From: JAHJDR01 sp964609965
GTDB taxonomy: Bacteria; UBA10199; JADGCS01
Length of the DNA: 64,000 bases
Assembly (NCBI GenBank): GCA_964609965.1
Contig: CAZSTS010000003.1
Location: 124,001-188,000, forward strand
Direction: 5' to 3'
The position numbers and the translations under genes were made by a program. Shown here one piece after another: positions 7,901 to 17,016 of the stretch (the stretch's first letter is position 1; the number at the start of each line of letters is the position of its first letter). The notes under the pieces were generated by a model that was given only the letters and a program-made list of their open reading frames with translations, searched no databases and had not been told where the DNA came from.

Positions 7901-10900
7901 ATGGATATTTCAGTATTTTTTGAAAAACCTAATAATCCACAACAATATAAAGCCATCAAACTTGGCTTGGCTAGTCCCGAAATGATTAGGTCATGGTCTT
8001 TTGGCGAAGTAAAAAAGCCTGAGACTATCAATTACCGAACATTCAAGCCTGAACGTGATGGTTTATTTTGTGCCAAGATATTTGGTCCTGTGAAAGATTA
8101 TGAATGTAATTGTGGTAAGTACAAGCGAATGAAGCATCGAGGGATTGTTTGTGAAAAATGCGGTGTAGAAGTCATTCAATCTAAAGTCAGGCGTGAGCGC
8201 TCAGCTCATATAAACTTGGCAACACCTGTTGCTCATATTTGGTTTTTGAAATCACTTCCTTCACGAATCGGAACTTTATTAAATATCACTCTTAAAGAAT
8301 TGGAAAAAGTTCTCTATTTTGAATCTTACATTGTCCTAGATCAAGGGAACACTACTTTGGCCGAAGGTCAGGTTTTAGATGAAGAGTCCTATCAAAATGC
8401 CCGAGCTGAATTTGGTGGTGATTTTGATGCTAGCATGGGTGGTCAAGCTATTCAAAACATGCTCAAACGTCTTGATCTTGATGAATTGCATAAGCAAATC
8501 TCAAAAAATCTTGCAAAGACCCAGTCTGAAACTACAAGAAAAAAATTATCAAAAAGATTAAAAGTAGTTATTTCTTTCAGAGAGTCTGGGAATCGTCCAG
8601 AATGGATGATGCTTGAGGTTATTCCAGTCATACCACCAGATTTAAGACCTCTTGTACCATTAGAAGGTGGTCGTTTTGCAACATCTGATCTTAATGATCT
8701 TTACCGTCGTGTGATCAATCGAAACAATCGCTTGCTTCGATTACAAGAATTGAATGCTCCCGAAATCATTATCCGAAACGAAATGCGTATGCTCCAAGAG
8801 GCAGTAGATGCTTTATTGGATAATGGTCGACGTGGGAAGGTTTTTACTGGAGCTAGCAAGAGACCTTTGCGATCTCTTTCTGACATGATTAAAGGAAAGC
8901 AAGGACGTTTTCGATTAAACCTTTTAGGAAAACGTGTGGACTATTCAGGTCGATCCGTTATTGTTGTTGGTCCAGATCTAAAATTACATCAATGTGGTTT
9001 GCCAAAGAAGATGGCATTGGAACTTTTTAAGCCATTTATTTATCATAAACTCGAAAGACGTGGCCTTGTGACAACCATCAAGAGTGCACGTAAAATGGTC
9101 GAAAACGAAAAACCAGAAGTTTATGATGTTCTCGATGAGTGCATCAAAGAGCATGCTGTTCTTCTTAATAGAGCACCAACCTTGCATCGTTTAGGTGTTC
9201 AAGCTTTCGAGCCTGTTCTTATCGAAGGAAAAGCTATTCGCTTGCATCCTTTGGTTTGTGTTGCCTTTAATGCTGACTTTGATGGTGACCAAATGGCTGT
9301 GCATGTTCCCTTGTCGATCGAAGCTCAGATTGAAGCTCGTGTTCTGATGATGAGTACTAATAATATCTTATCACCAGCTCATGGAAAGCCCATTATTGTT
9401 CCTACGCAAGATATGGTTTTGGGTCTTTATTACATGACTCGTGAAAAACCTTTTAGCGAAGGTGAAGGTAAATTATTTTCTGATATGCAAGAAGTTCAGG
9501 TAGCCTATCACCATGGAAAAGTAGGTTTGCAAGCCAGAATAAAAGTGCGGTACGAAGGTGATATTATCGAAACAACAACTGGACGTTGTATTTTGTCAGA
9601 TATCCTTCCTACAAACATGCCTTTCGCAATGATCAACAAAACGATGGACAAGAGAGCCATAGCTGATTTGATTGATATTTGTTATCGTGTGGCTGGCAAT
9701 AAAGAAACAGTGTTACTAGCAGATAGATTAAAGAATGTTGGATTTGAGTTTTCAACAAAAGCTGGTATTTCAATTTGTTTAGATGACCTAATTATTCCTG
9801 AATCAAAAGATCTTACGATTACAAAGGCATATGAACAAGTTGCCGAAATCGAGAATCAGTATACAGAAGGTCTCATCACAGTGGGTGAGCGCTATAATAA
9901 AGTTGTCGATATCTGGGCGCACACGACCGATAGAGTTACGAATGATATGATGAAAGGTATGAGCACTCAGGTGATGCAAGATCAAGCAGGTAAAGATAAA
10001 ACCATTCCTTCATTCAATTCCGTCTATATGATGGCAGATTCTGGAGCGAGAGGTTCTCAACAACAGATGCGTCAGTTATCTGGGATGCGTGGTTTGATGG
10101 CAAAACCTTCTGGTGAAATTATTGAAACACCTATTACAGCAAATTTTAGAGAAGGATTGACGGTGTTGCAGTATTTTATTTCGACACACGGAGCCAGAAA
10201 AGGTCTAGCTGATACAGCTCTTAAAACAGCTAACTCAGGTTATTTGACAAGAAGGCTTGTTGATGTTGCTCAAGACATGATTATTCTAGAAGATGACTGC
10301 AACACGCTCGAAGGCATTGAAATGACGCCATTGATTGAGAGCGGTGAGGTGATCGAAACTTTAGGTGATCGAATTTTAGGTCGCGTTGTTGCTGATGATG
10401 TGATCGATAAGTTCACAGATAAAGTCATTGTTAAGAGAGACGAAGAAATCACCGAAGGTCTCGTCGAAAAAATTGAAGAGGCAGGTATTGAAAAGGTGAG
10501 AGTGAGATCTGTTTTGACATGTGAGAGCAGGCGAGGTGTTTGTGTGAGATGTTATGGTAGAGATTTATCACGTGGACACATGGTGAACATTGGAGAGGCT
10601 GTTGGTGTCATTGCTGCTCAGAGTATTGGTGAACCAGGAACACAGCTAACTATGAGAACGTTCCATATTGGTGGGGCTGCTGCTAAAAAGGTTGAGCAGT
10701 CTACACTAGAAGCGCGTAATGAAGGCACTATCAAATATAATAATGTAAAATATGTTCTTAACAAAGAAGGTAAAATCACAGTCATGAATCGTCATGGCGA
10801 GGTCATTATTATTGATAGTACGGGTCGTGAACGTGAAAGATACCCCGTGATTTATGGTGCCATTCTCCATATTAAGGATGGCGAAGAAGTTAAAGCTAAG

Positions 10901-12025
10901 CAACTCATTGCTGAATGGGATCCTTACACTGTTCCAATCTTGACCGAAGTGGATGGTATTGTTCATTTTGGAGATGTGATCGAAGGGCAGTCAATGCAAG
11001 AAGTTATTGACGAAGTCACAGGTAGGTCTCGACGTATTATTATTGAGTCAAAGAATAAAGATCACAGACCAAGAGTTCTTGTCACAAATGACAAAGGTGA
11101 CATTATTAAGTTAAGCTCTGGTGTTGAAGCTAAATATCTATTGCCTATGGGTACGAACATTGTTGCCGAAGACAACGAAAACGTCAAAGCAGGTGATGTT
11201 ATTGCTAAGATTCCTCGAGAAACTACAAAAACCAAAGATATCACAGGTGGTTTGCCACGTGTAGCTGAATTGTTCGAAGCACGAAAACCAAAAGATTGTG
11301 CTATTATTACCGAGGTTGATGGTTATATTTCCTTTGGTAAGGATACTAAGGGCAAACGTAAACTACTTGTTACCCCAGAAGTTGGCGATGCTTACGAATA
11401 CCTCATTCCTAAAGGAAAGCATATTACTGTGCATGAAGGTGAATTTGTGAGAGCTGGTGAGCCACTTATGGATGGATCTTCAAATCCACATGATATCTTA
11501 CGAGTACTAGGAGAAGGCGAACTTTCAAAGTATCTAACTGATGAAGTTCAGGAAGTATATAGATTACAAGGGGTTAAGATAAATGACAAACATATTGAGG
11601 TTATCGTTCGTCAAATGCTCTCCAAGGTACGTATTATTGAGCCAGGGGATTCAAAATTCCTTCTTGATGAAGCTGTAGATCGCTTTGTTTTTGATACTGA
11701 AAATGCTTCAATTAAGAAGAAAAAAGGTAAGATGGCTGTTGCTGAGCCTCTGTTGTTGGGTATTACAAAGGCCTCTCTCACCACAGATAGCTTTATTTCA
11801 GCAGCATCATTCCAAGAAACAACCAAGGTTCTTACTGAGGCTTCAATTTCTGGTAAGGTTGACCACTTGAGAGGATTAAAAGAGAACGTGATCATGGGAA
11901 GACTGATTCCAGCTGGAACTGGCGTTAAAGAATACCATGATATTAAAGCTCAAGTTGCAGATGAAGATGAAGAAATAATCAGCAATACTGCTCCAGAAGA
12001 AACAGCGGAACAAGCTATTGCATAA
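7901..12025 (+). CDS. rpoC: DNA-directed RNA polymerase subunit beta'
   Basis: Largest RNA polymerase subunit, 1374 aa. The N-terminal zinc ribbon is complete (CNCGKYK then CEKCGVE, about residues 69-91). The catalytic NADFDGDQMAVH with the three Mg-binding aspartates lies at about 457-468. The second zinc site is visible as CESRRGVCVRCYGRDLSRG, with the bridge-helix/trigger-loop region around QSIGEPGTQLTMRTFH. The C-terminus ends in an acidic tail (ADEDEEIISN). A terminator-like hairpin follows, so rpoBC probably closes the first transcription unit. Confidence 0.98.
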   Translation: MDISVFFEKPNNPQQYKAIKLGLASPEMIRSWSFGEVKKPETINYRTFKPERDGLFCAKIFGPVKDYECNCGKYKRMKHRGIVCEKCGVEVIQSKVRRERSAHINLATPVAHIWFLKSLPSRIGTLLNITLKELEKVLYFESYIVLDQGNTTLAEGQVLDEESYQNARAEFGGDFDASMGGQAIQNMLKRLDLDELHKQISKNLAKTQSETTRKKLSKRLKVVISFRESGNRPEWMMLEVIPVIPPDLRPLVPLEGGRFATSDLNDLYRRVINRNNRLLRLQELNAPEIIIRNEMRMLQEAVDALLDNGRRGKVFTGASKRPLRSLSDMIKGKQGRFRLNLLGKRVDYSGRSVIVVGPDLKLHQCGLPKKMALELFKPFIYHKLERRGLVTTIKSARKMVENEKPEVYDVLDECIKEHAVLLNRAPTLHRLGVQAFEPVLIEGKAIRLHPLVCVAFNADFDGDQMAVHVPLSIEAQIEARVLMMSTNNILSPAHGKPIIVPTQDMVLGLYYMTREKPFSEGEGKLFSDMQEVQVAYHHGKVGLQARIKVRYEGDIIETTTGRCILSDILPTNMPFAMINKTMDKRAIADLIDICYRVAGNKETVLLADRLKNVGFEFSTKAGISICLDDLIIPESKDLTITKAYEQVAEIENQYTEGLITVGERYNKVVDIWAHTTDRVTNDMMKGMSTQVMQDQAGKDKTIPSFNSVYMMADSGARGSQQQMRQLSGMRGLMAKPSGEIIETPITANFREGLTVLQYFISTHGARKGLADTALKTANSGYLTRRLVDVAQDMIILEDDCNTLEGIEMTPLIESGEVIETLGDRILGRVVADDVIDKFTDKVIVKRDEEITEGLVEKIEEAGIEKVRVRSVLTCESRRGVCVRCYGRDLSRGHMVNIGEAVGVIAAQSIGEPGTQLTMRTFHIGGAAAKKVEQSTLEARNEGTIKYNNVKYVLNKEGKITVMNRHGEVIIIDSTGRERERYPVIYGAILHIKDGEEVKAKQLIAEWDPYTVPILTEVDGIVHFGDVIEGQSMQEVIDEVTGRSRRIIIESKNKDHRPRVLVTNDKGDIIKLSSGVEAKYLLPMGTNIVAEDNENVKAGDVIAKIPRETTKTKDITGGLPRVAELFEARKPKDCAIITEVDGYISFGKDTKGKRKLLVTPEVGDAYEYLIPKGKHITVHEGEFVRAGEPLMDGSSNPHDILRVLGEGELSKYLTDEVQEVYRLQGVKINDKHIEVIVRQMLSKVRIIEPGDSKFLLDEAVDRFVFDTENASIKKKKGKMAVAEPLLLGITKASLTTDSFISAASFQETTKVLTEASISGKVDHLRGLKENVIMGRLIPAGTGVKEYHDIKAQVADEDEEIISNTAPEETAEQAIA

Positions 12026-12069
12026 TTTTTTAGATTGTAATATGCAGCGCCAGCCATATGGCGTTTCCT

Positions 12070-12110
12070 GCCCAAAAATGGTTTAAATAACCGTCTTAGT
12101 TGGGCTTTTT
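12070..12110 (+). terminator. Rho-independent terminator after rpoC
   Basis: GCCCAA (12070-12075) pairs with TTGGGC (12100-12105), followed directly by TTTTT. A nested GGTT/AACC helix lies inside. It sits 45 nt after the rpoC stop and about 90 nt before a consensus promoter, which supports it as the end of the rpoBC unit. Confidence 0.7.
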
Positions 12111-12144
12111 GGAATAGATCAAAAGGCTGTCTAAGAAGTGAAAC

Positions 12145-12158
12145 GCAGTTATAACTGC
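12145..12158. repeat. 14-bp perfect palindrome upstream of the rpsL promoter
   Basis: GCAGTTATAACTGC is a perfect palindrome lying between the rpoC terminator and the rpsL promoter, about 46 bp upstream of the -35 box. The position would suit an activator or repressor dimer. No known operator is recognised. Confidence 0.4.
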
Positions 12159-12203
12159 TTAAAATTACTTAAGCATTCGAGGAAAACTATATTTGTCGCC
12201 TGC

Positions 12204-12232
12204 TTGACAACGAGATAGTGCCTTGCTAAACT
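12204..12232 (+). promoter_or_regulatory. Sigma-70-type promoter for the str/S10 genes
   Basis: A perfect -35 box TTGACA (12204-12209), a 17-bp spacer and a -10 box TAAACT (12227-12232). Transcription would start near 12239, leaving a leader of about 70 nt before rpsL. This is the best consensus promoter in the ribosomal cluster and lies just after the rpoC terminator. Confidence 0.8.
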
Positions 12233-12311
12233 GCGCCCCTTCTTAAGCAAAAATTTGCATTAAGCAAGAAATTTATTAATGATATTATATAGTTAAGCGA
12301 GGTAATGGCTT

Positions 12312-12683
12312 ATGCCAACAATTAATCAGCTTATTAAACAGGGGCGAAAAAAGCCTTTTTATAAAACAGCTTCACCAGCTTTGCAAAGTTGTCCACAAAG
12401 AAGGGGTGTTTGTGTTCGTGTTTATACAACAACACCTAAAAAACCTAACTCTGCTTTGCGAAAAGTGGCTCGTGTTCGATTAACCAATGGAATTGAAGTC
12501 ACTTCATACATTCCAGGAGAAGGACATAACTTACAAGAGCACTCAGTTGTTTTGATTCGTGGAGGTCGTGTTAAAGATTTGCCAGGTGTGAGATACCATG
12601 TTGTTCGTGGCACACATGACACGCAAGGAGTTGAAAAACGACGTCAACGTCGTTCAAAATATGGTACTAAGAAACCAAAATAA
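12312..12683 (+). CDS. rpsL: 30S ribosomal protein S12
   Basis: Decoding-centre protein, 123 aa. The streptomycin-related loops are wild type: TTPKKPNSALRKV with the lysine equivalent to K42, and GGRVKDLPGVRYH with the lysine equivalent to K87 (E. coli numbering). First gene of the str unit behind a consensus promoter. The ribosome site is GCGAGG, 7 nt before the ATG. Confidence 0.97.
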   Translation: MPTINQLIKQGRKKPFYKTASPALQSCPQRRGVCVRVYTTTPKKPNSALRKVARVRLTNGIEVTSYIPGEGHNLQEHSVVLIRGGRVKDLPGVRYHVVRGTHDTQGVEKRRQRRSKYGTKKPK

Positions 12684-12724
12684 TAGGGTTTTTGATTATT
12701 GATAGTAGAGAGGAGTTTGAATTT

Positions 12725-13195
12725 ATGTCTCGTAAAGAACAGGCACCAAAAAGAAAAATTTTACCAGATCCAAAGCATAAAGATAAAGTTGTGAGTAAAT
12801 TTATTAATAGACTTATGTGGGATGGAAAAAGATCTGTAGCTGAAAAAGCATTTTATAATAGTCTAGACATCGTAGAAAAGAAGACTGGAGAAGAGGGAAT
12901 CAAGATTTTTAAACAGGCATTAGAAAATGTAAAACCCATGATCGAAGTAAGATCACGTCGAGTAGGCGGTTCCAATTATCAGGTGCCTGTCGAAGTGAGA
13001 AGTGAAAGAAGAGTTTCATTGGCTATGCGTTGGATGATTGGCGCAGCTCGTAATCGCGGAGAAAAAAACATTTCTCAAAGACTCGCAGGTGAGTTGCATG
13101 ATGCTTACAAGAATGCTGGCACAGCCATTAAAAAGAAAGAAGATGTTCACAAAATGGCAGATGCTAATAGGGCTTTTGCACATTTTAAATGGTAA
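12725..13195 (+). CDS. rpsG: 30S ribosomal protein S7
   Basis: S7 nucleates assembly of the 30S head. I choose ATG 12725, giving 156 aa starting MSRKEQAPKR; it has a strong Shine-Dalgarno (AGAGGAG, 12708-12714) and matches family length, while the in-frame extension to 12692 has neither. Conserved rRNA-binding stretch VRSRRVGGSNYQVPVEVRSE at about residues 77-96. Ends WAHFKW-like (AHFKW). Followed by a palindromic spacer and fusA. Confidence 0.96.
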   Translation: MSRKEQAPKRKILPDPKHKDKVVSKFINRLMWDGKRSVAEKAFYNSLDIVEKKTGEEGIKIFKQALENVKPMIEVRSRRVGGSNYQVPVEVRSERRVSLAMRWMIGAARNRGEKNISQRLAGELHDAYKNAGTAIKKKEDVHKMADANRAFAHFKW

Positions 13196-13211
13196 TTATA
13201 CGTTAAGCGCA

Positions 13212-13235
13212 GCCAGGTACCATATGGTACCTGGC
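13212..13235. repeat. 24-bp perfect palindrome in the rpsG-fusA spacer
   Basis: The half-site GCCAGGTACCAT (13212-13223) is followed directly by its exact reverse complement (13224-13235). As RNA it would make a stable stem between rpsG and fusA. No T tract follows, so it is not a standard terminator. A shorter relative, CGCCAGCCATATGGCG, lies after rpoC (about 12049-12064). Confidence 0.8.
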
Positions 13236-13263
13236 GCAGTGCGCGTTCAAGGTTAAGAGAATT

Positions 13264-15357
13264 ATGGTCGAACGCGACACAAAAATTGCTCTTTCAAAAT
13301 TGAGAAATATCGGTATTGTCGCACATATTGATGCGGGTAAAACCACAACAACAGAACGGATTCTGTATTACACAGGCAAGGTTCATAAAATTGGTGAAGT
13401 GCACGATGGCACAGCAACCATGGATTGGATGTTGCAGGAACAAGAGCGAGGTATCACAATAACGTCAGCTGCGACTACGTGTTTTTGGAATGAGTATCAG
13501 ATTAATATCATTGATACACCAGGACATGTAGATTTCACTATGGAAGTTGAACGAAGCTTACGTGTATTGGATGGTACGGTTGGTGTTTTTTGTGCTGTCG
13601 GAGGTGTTGAACCTCAAAGTGAAACAGTTTGGCGCCAAGCGGACAAGTATCACGTTCCTCGTATTGCCTTTGTTAATAAAATGGATCGTGTGGGAGCTGA
13701 TTTTGAGGGTTGTGTTAATCAAATCCATGAAAAATTGGGTCACAATCCAATTAAAGTCCAGTTACCCATAGGATCAGAAGACAGTTTCAAAGGTGTGATT
13801 GATCTTGTAAGTAATAAGGCTCTTATTTGGCACGGTGATGATTTAGGTGAGCAGTTTGATGTTTGTGATGTTCCTTCTGAATATCAGGAGGCAGCAGCTA
13901 AAGCTAGAGAAGCTCTTTTAGATGCCATTGCTGAAGAAAATGACGAGTTGCTTGATGCCTATCTTAATGGCAAAGAGCTTTCCGAAGAACTTATTTGGCA
14001 GGCACTTAGACAGTCATGTTTAAAGATTAAATGTGTTCCTGTTTTTTGTGGAACAGCTTTCAAGAACAAAGGAATCCAGCCTTTATTAGATGCGATCATC
14101 AAATTACTACCAGCCCCGGTAGATTTACCACCAGTTCAAGGACACGATTTAGATAACTCTGATGAACTTATTCAAAGAGAACCTTCATCAAAAGAGCCTT
14201 TTTCAGCTCTTGTTTTCAAAATCATGTCAGACCCTTATGTAGGACACATAAGTTATCTTAGGGTATATTCTGGTAAGGCAAAGGTTGGCGAAAGAGTTTA
14301 TAACTCAATTTCCCATAAAAAGGAACGAATGGGTCGCCTGTTGATGATGCATGCAAATAAACGCCAAGATGTTGAGGAAATTCGCATTGGAGATATTGTT
14401 GTTGCTGTTGGTCTTAGGTTTACGAAAACTGGAGATACACTTTGTGATGAGAAGCATCCTATCATATTAGAAAAGTTAGAAATTCCAGAACCAGTTATTA
14501 ATATTGCCATCGAACCTAAAACAAAAGCTGATCAAGAAAAACTCGCTACATCACTCGAAAAAATGATGGATGAAGATCCCACATTTCGTGTGCATATAGA
14601 TGAAGATTCTGGTCAAACAATTATTTCAGGAATGGGTGAGCTTCATCTAGACGTTATTGTTGATAGGTTGTTTCGTGATTTTAATGCTAAAGCTAATGTT
14701 GGAAAACCGCAGGTTGCTTATTGCGAAACACTTCTGAAGAAAGCTGAACACGAGATCACTTACGACAAAAAAGTAGGGAATCAATCGCATTACGCCCACA
14801 TTAAATTAAGGGCAATACCGTGTGAACCATCAAATCGATTTGAGTTTGTGAGTGCTATTAAAGATCAAGAGTTTCCCAAAGAATTTATCACAGCGTGTGA
14901 ACTTGGGATTAAAGAGGCTCTTGATAATGGAGTGCTCGTTGGATTTCCAGTCATTGGTGTAAAAGTTGAGCTGCTTGAAGGTTCTTTTGATGACGAAAGT
15001 AGTAATGAGCTCTCTTTTAAAATAGCTGCTGCTCTCGGTTTTAGAGAACTGTGTTTGAAAGCAGGGGCGGCGTTGTTAGAGCCAATGATGGATACAGAAG
15101 TTGTGACCCCCGAAAATTTTATGGGGGATGTGATTGCTGATTTAAACTCTCGTCGAGGAAAGGTTCAGCATATGGAAGCAAAAAGGAATCATCAGATAGT
15201 GAGAGCAACGGTTCCTTTAGCTAAAATGTTTGGTTATGCAACAGATTTACGTTCTTTAAGTCAGGGAAGAGCGTCATATACAATGCAGTTTGATAGTTAT
15301 AGTAAAGTTCCTGACAATGTAACAAATGAGATTATAGCAAGAATTAGAGGATATTGA
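13264..15357 (+). CDS. fusA: Elongation factor G
   Basis: Translocase GTPase, 697 aa. The G motifs are complete: AHIDAGKTTTTER (G1, about residues 19-31), the switch region RGITITSAATT, DTPGHVDF (G3) and NKMDR (G4). Domains II-V follow, with GMGELHLDVIVDRL in domain III and YSKVPDNV near the C-terminus. Adjacent to tuf through a short heptamer-repeat spacer, as in typical str operons. Confidence 0.97.
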   Translation: MVERDTKIALSKLRNIGIVAHIDAGKTTTTERILYYTGKVHKIGEVHDGTATMDWMLQEQERGITITSAATTCFWNEYQINIIDTPGHVDFTMEVERSLRVLDGTVGVFCAVGGVEPQSETVWRQADKYHVPRIAFVNKMDRVGADFEGCVNQIHEKLGHNPIKVQLPIGSEDSFKGVIDLVSNKALIWHGDDLGEQFDVCDVPSEYQEAAAKAREALLDAIAEENDELLDAYLNGKELSEELIWQALRQSCLKIKCVPVFCGTAFKNKGIQPLLDAIIKLLPAPVDLPPVQGHDLDNSDELIQREPSSKEPFSALVFKIMSDPYVGHISYLRVYSGKAKVGERVYNSISHKKERMGRLLMMHANKRQDVEEIRIGDIVVAVGLRFTKTGDTLCDEKHPIILEKLEIPEPVINIAIEPKTKADQEKLATSLEKMMDEDPTFRVHIDEDSGQTIISGMGELHLDVIVDRLFRDFNAKANVGKPQVAYCETLLKKAEHEITYDKKVGNQSHYAHIKLRAIPCEPSNRFEFVSAIKDQEFPKEFITACELGIKEALDNGVLVGFPVIGVKVELLEGSFDDESSNELSFKIAAALGFRELCLKAGAALLEPMMDTEVVTPENFMGDVIADLNSRRGKVQHMEAKRNHQIVRATVPLAKMFGYATDLRSLSQGRASYTMQFDSYSKVPDNVTNEIIARIRGY

Positions 15358-15360
15358 AAA

Positions 15361-15389
15361 GCGTACCGCGTACAATGTACAACGTATAG
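15361..15389 (+). repeat. Heptamer repeat in the fusA-tuf spacer
   Basis: Four degenerate 7-bp units run in a row: GCGTACC, GCGTACA, ATGTACA, ACGTATA. They start 3 nt after the fusA stop and end just before the tuf ribosome site AAGGAGAG. The palindromic core GTAC recurs in the first three units. Confidence 0.65.
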
Positions 15390-15409
15390 CACAAAATAAG
15401 GAGAGAATC

Positions 15410-16600
15410 ATGGCTAAGGAGAAATTTGAACGGTCAAAACCACATGTGAACGTAGGAACAATAGGACACGTGGATCACGGAAAGACCACATTAACAGCTG
15501 CAATTACTAAGGTATTGGCAGCAAAAGGCACAGCAGAATTCACGGCCTTTGATGATATTGACAAGGCTCCAGAAGAGCGCGAACGTGGAATCACAATCGC
15601 AACAGCTCACGTAGAATACCAAACCGAAACGCGCCACTACGCCCACGTAGATTGCCCAGGTCACGCCGACTATGTAAAGAACATGATCACAGGCGCAGCC
15701 CAAATGGATGGAGCCATACTCGTAGTCAGTGCAGCCGATGGCCCTATGCCTCAAACAAGAGAACACATCTTGTTAGCTCGTCAGGTAGGCGTTCCTTATA
15801 TCGTCGTTTATTTGAATAAAGTAGATATGGTAGACGATTCAGAATTGTTAGACTTAGTAGAATTAGAAGTCAGAGAATTGTTAGGTAAATATCAATTCCC
15901 AGGCGACGACATTCCCATCGTAAGAGGGAGTGCAAAATTAGCTTTAGAAGGTGACACAAGTGAAATGGCCGAAGGCTCAATTGCCAAGCTAATGGAAGCG
16001 ACAGATAGTTATATACCAACACCAGAGCGTCCAGTAGACAAGCCTTTCTTGATGCCAATAGAAGACGTATTCAGTATTTCAGGACGAGGCACAGTAGTTA
16101 CCGGTCGAGTAGAGCGTGGAATCATAAATGTAGGCGAAGAAGTAGAGATCGTCGGCATTCGTGAGACTCGCAAGACCACAGTAACAGGTGTTGAAATGTT
16201 CAGAAAGTTATTGGACGAAGGCCGCGCAGGTGACAACGTAGGTTGTTTGCTCCGTGGTGTAGACAAAGAAGAAGTAGAGCGTGGTCAAGTATTAGCAAAG
16301 CCTGGCTCAATCACACCTCATAAGAACTTTAGATCAGAAGTGTATGTATTGACCAAAGAAGAAGGTGGTCGTCACACACCATTTTTCAAGAATTACCGTC
16401 CCCAGTTTTACTTTAGAACAACAGACGTAACTGGGACAGTGACATTGAAAGAAGGCACTGAGATGGTAATGCCCGGCGAAAACGTAGAAGTATCAATCAA
16501 TTTGATCACCCCGATTGCAATGGAAAAAGAGCTTAGATTTGCGATACGTGAAGGTGGCCGCACAGTAGGTGCTGGCGTTGTAACGGAGATATTAGAGTAA
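15410..16600 (+). CDS. tuf: Elongation factor Tu
   Basis: Delivers aminoacyl-tRNA to the ribosome; 396 aa. Motifs: GHVDHGKTTLTAAIT (about residues 19-33), DCPGHADYVKNMITGAAQMD, NKVDMVDD; domain III ends REGGRTVGAGVVTEILE. Strong Shine-Dalgarno AAGGAGAG. Codon use is unlike its neighbours: by hand count about 29 of 42 valine codons are GTA, while rpoB, fusA and the ribosomal genes mostly use GTT, and C-ending codons are also more common. Only one tuf copy is in the window; the copy number in the genome is unknown. Confidence 0.97.
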   Translation: MAKEKFERSKPHVNVGTIGHVDHGKTTLTAAITKVLAAKGTAEFTAFDDIDKAPEERERGITIATAHVEYQTETRHYAHVDCPGHADYVKNMITGAAQMDGAILVVSAADGPMPQTREHILLARQVGVPYIVVYLNKVDMVDDSELLDLVELEVRELLGKYQFPGDDIPIVRGSAKLALEGDTSEMAEGSIAKLMEATDSYIPTPERPVDKPFLMPIEDVFSISGRGTVVTGRVERGIINVGEEVEIVGIRETRKTTVTGVEMFRKLLDEGRAGDNVGCLLRGVDKEEVERGQVLAKPGSITPHKNFRSEVYVLTKEEGGRHTPFFKNYRPQFYFRTTDVTGTVTLKEGTEMVMPGENVEVSINLITPIAMEKELRFAIREGGRTVGAGVVTEILE

Positions 16601-16604
16601 GTTA

Positions 16605-16676
16605 AAAGTCAAAGGTCGAAGGTCGAAGGTCAAAAAAAATAATGACCTTGGACTTTAGACTTTAGACCTTGGACTC
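16605..16676 (+). repeat. Inverted pair of heptamer repeats in the tuf-rpsJ spacer
   Basis: The left arm has the unit GGTCGAA about three times (within 16611-16631). The right arm has GACTTTA repeats (within 16650-16676) read on the other strand as TAAAGTC. AAGGTCA (16626-16632) pairs with TGACCTT (16643-16649) around an A-rich loop. The array fills the spacer; no promoter or T tract is evident. Confidence 0.75.
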
Positions 16677-16682
16677 ATAAAT

Positions 16683-17006
16683 ATGGCAAACGAATACAAA
16701 GGACAAAAAGTTCGCATTAGGTTGAAAGCGTTTGATCACAAATTGCTTGATCAATCGACTTCTGAGATCGTTGATACTGCAAAGAGGACTGGTGCAAGAT
16801 TATCTGGCCCTATCCCTTTGCCAACAAAGATATCTAAGTATGCTGTTTTGAGATCTCCACATGTAGATAAAAAGTCAATGGAACACTTTGAGCTACGTGT
16901 GCACAAGAGACTTCTTGATATACTTGAACCCACTCAGCAAACTATTGATGCTCTCATGAAGCTTGATTTATCTGCTGGTGTAGATGTCGAAATTAAGATG
17001 ATTTAG
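16683..17006 (+). CDS. rpsJ: 30S ribosomal protein S10 (NusE)
   Basis: 30S head protein and, as NusE, partner of NusB and NusG. The 107-aa product shows the conserved core KVRIRLKAFDHKLLDQS (about residues 9-25) and GPIPLPTKISKYAVLRSPHV (about 42-61). First gene of the S10 block, 10 nt before rplC. The upstream spacer is a heptamer array with no visible L4-type S10 leader. Confidence 0.97.
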   Translation: MANEYKGQKVRIRLKAFDHKLLDQSTSEIVDTAKRTGARLSGPIPLPTKISKYAVLRSPHVDKKSMEHFELRVHKRLLDILEPTQQTIDALMKLDLSAGVDVEIKMI

Positions 17007-17016
17007 TGGAGTTATT

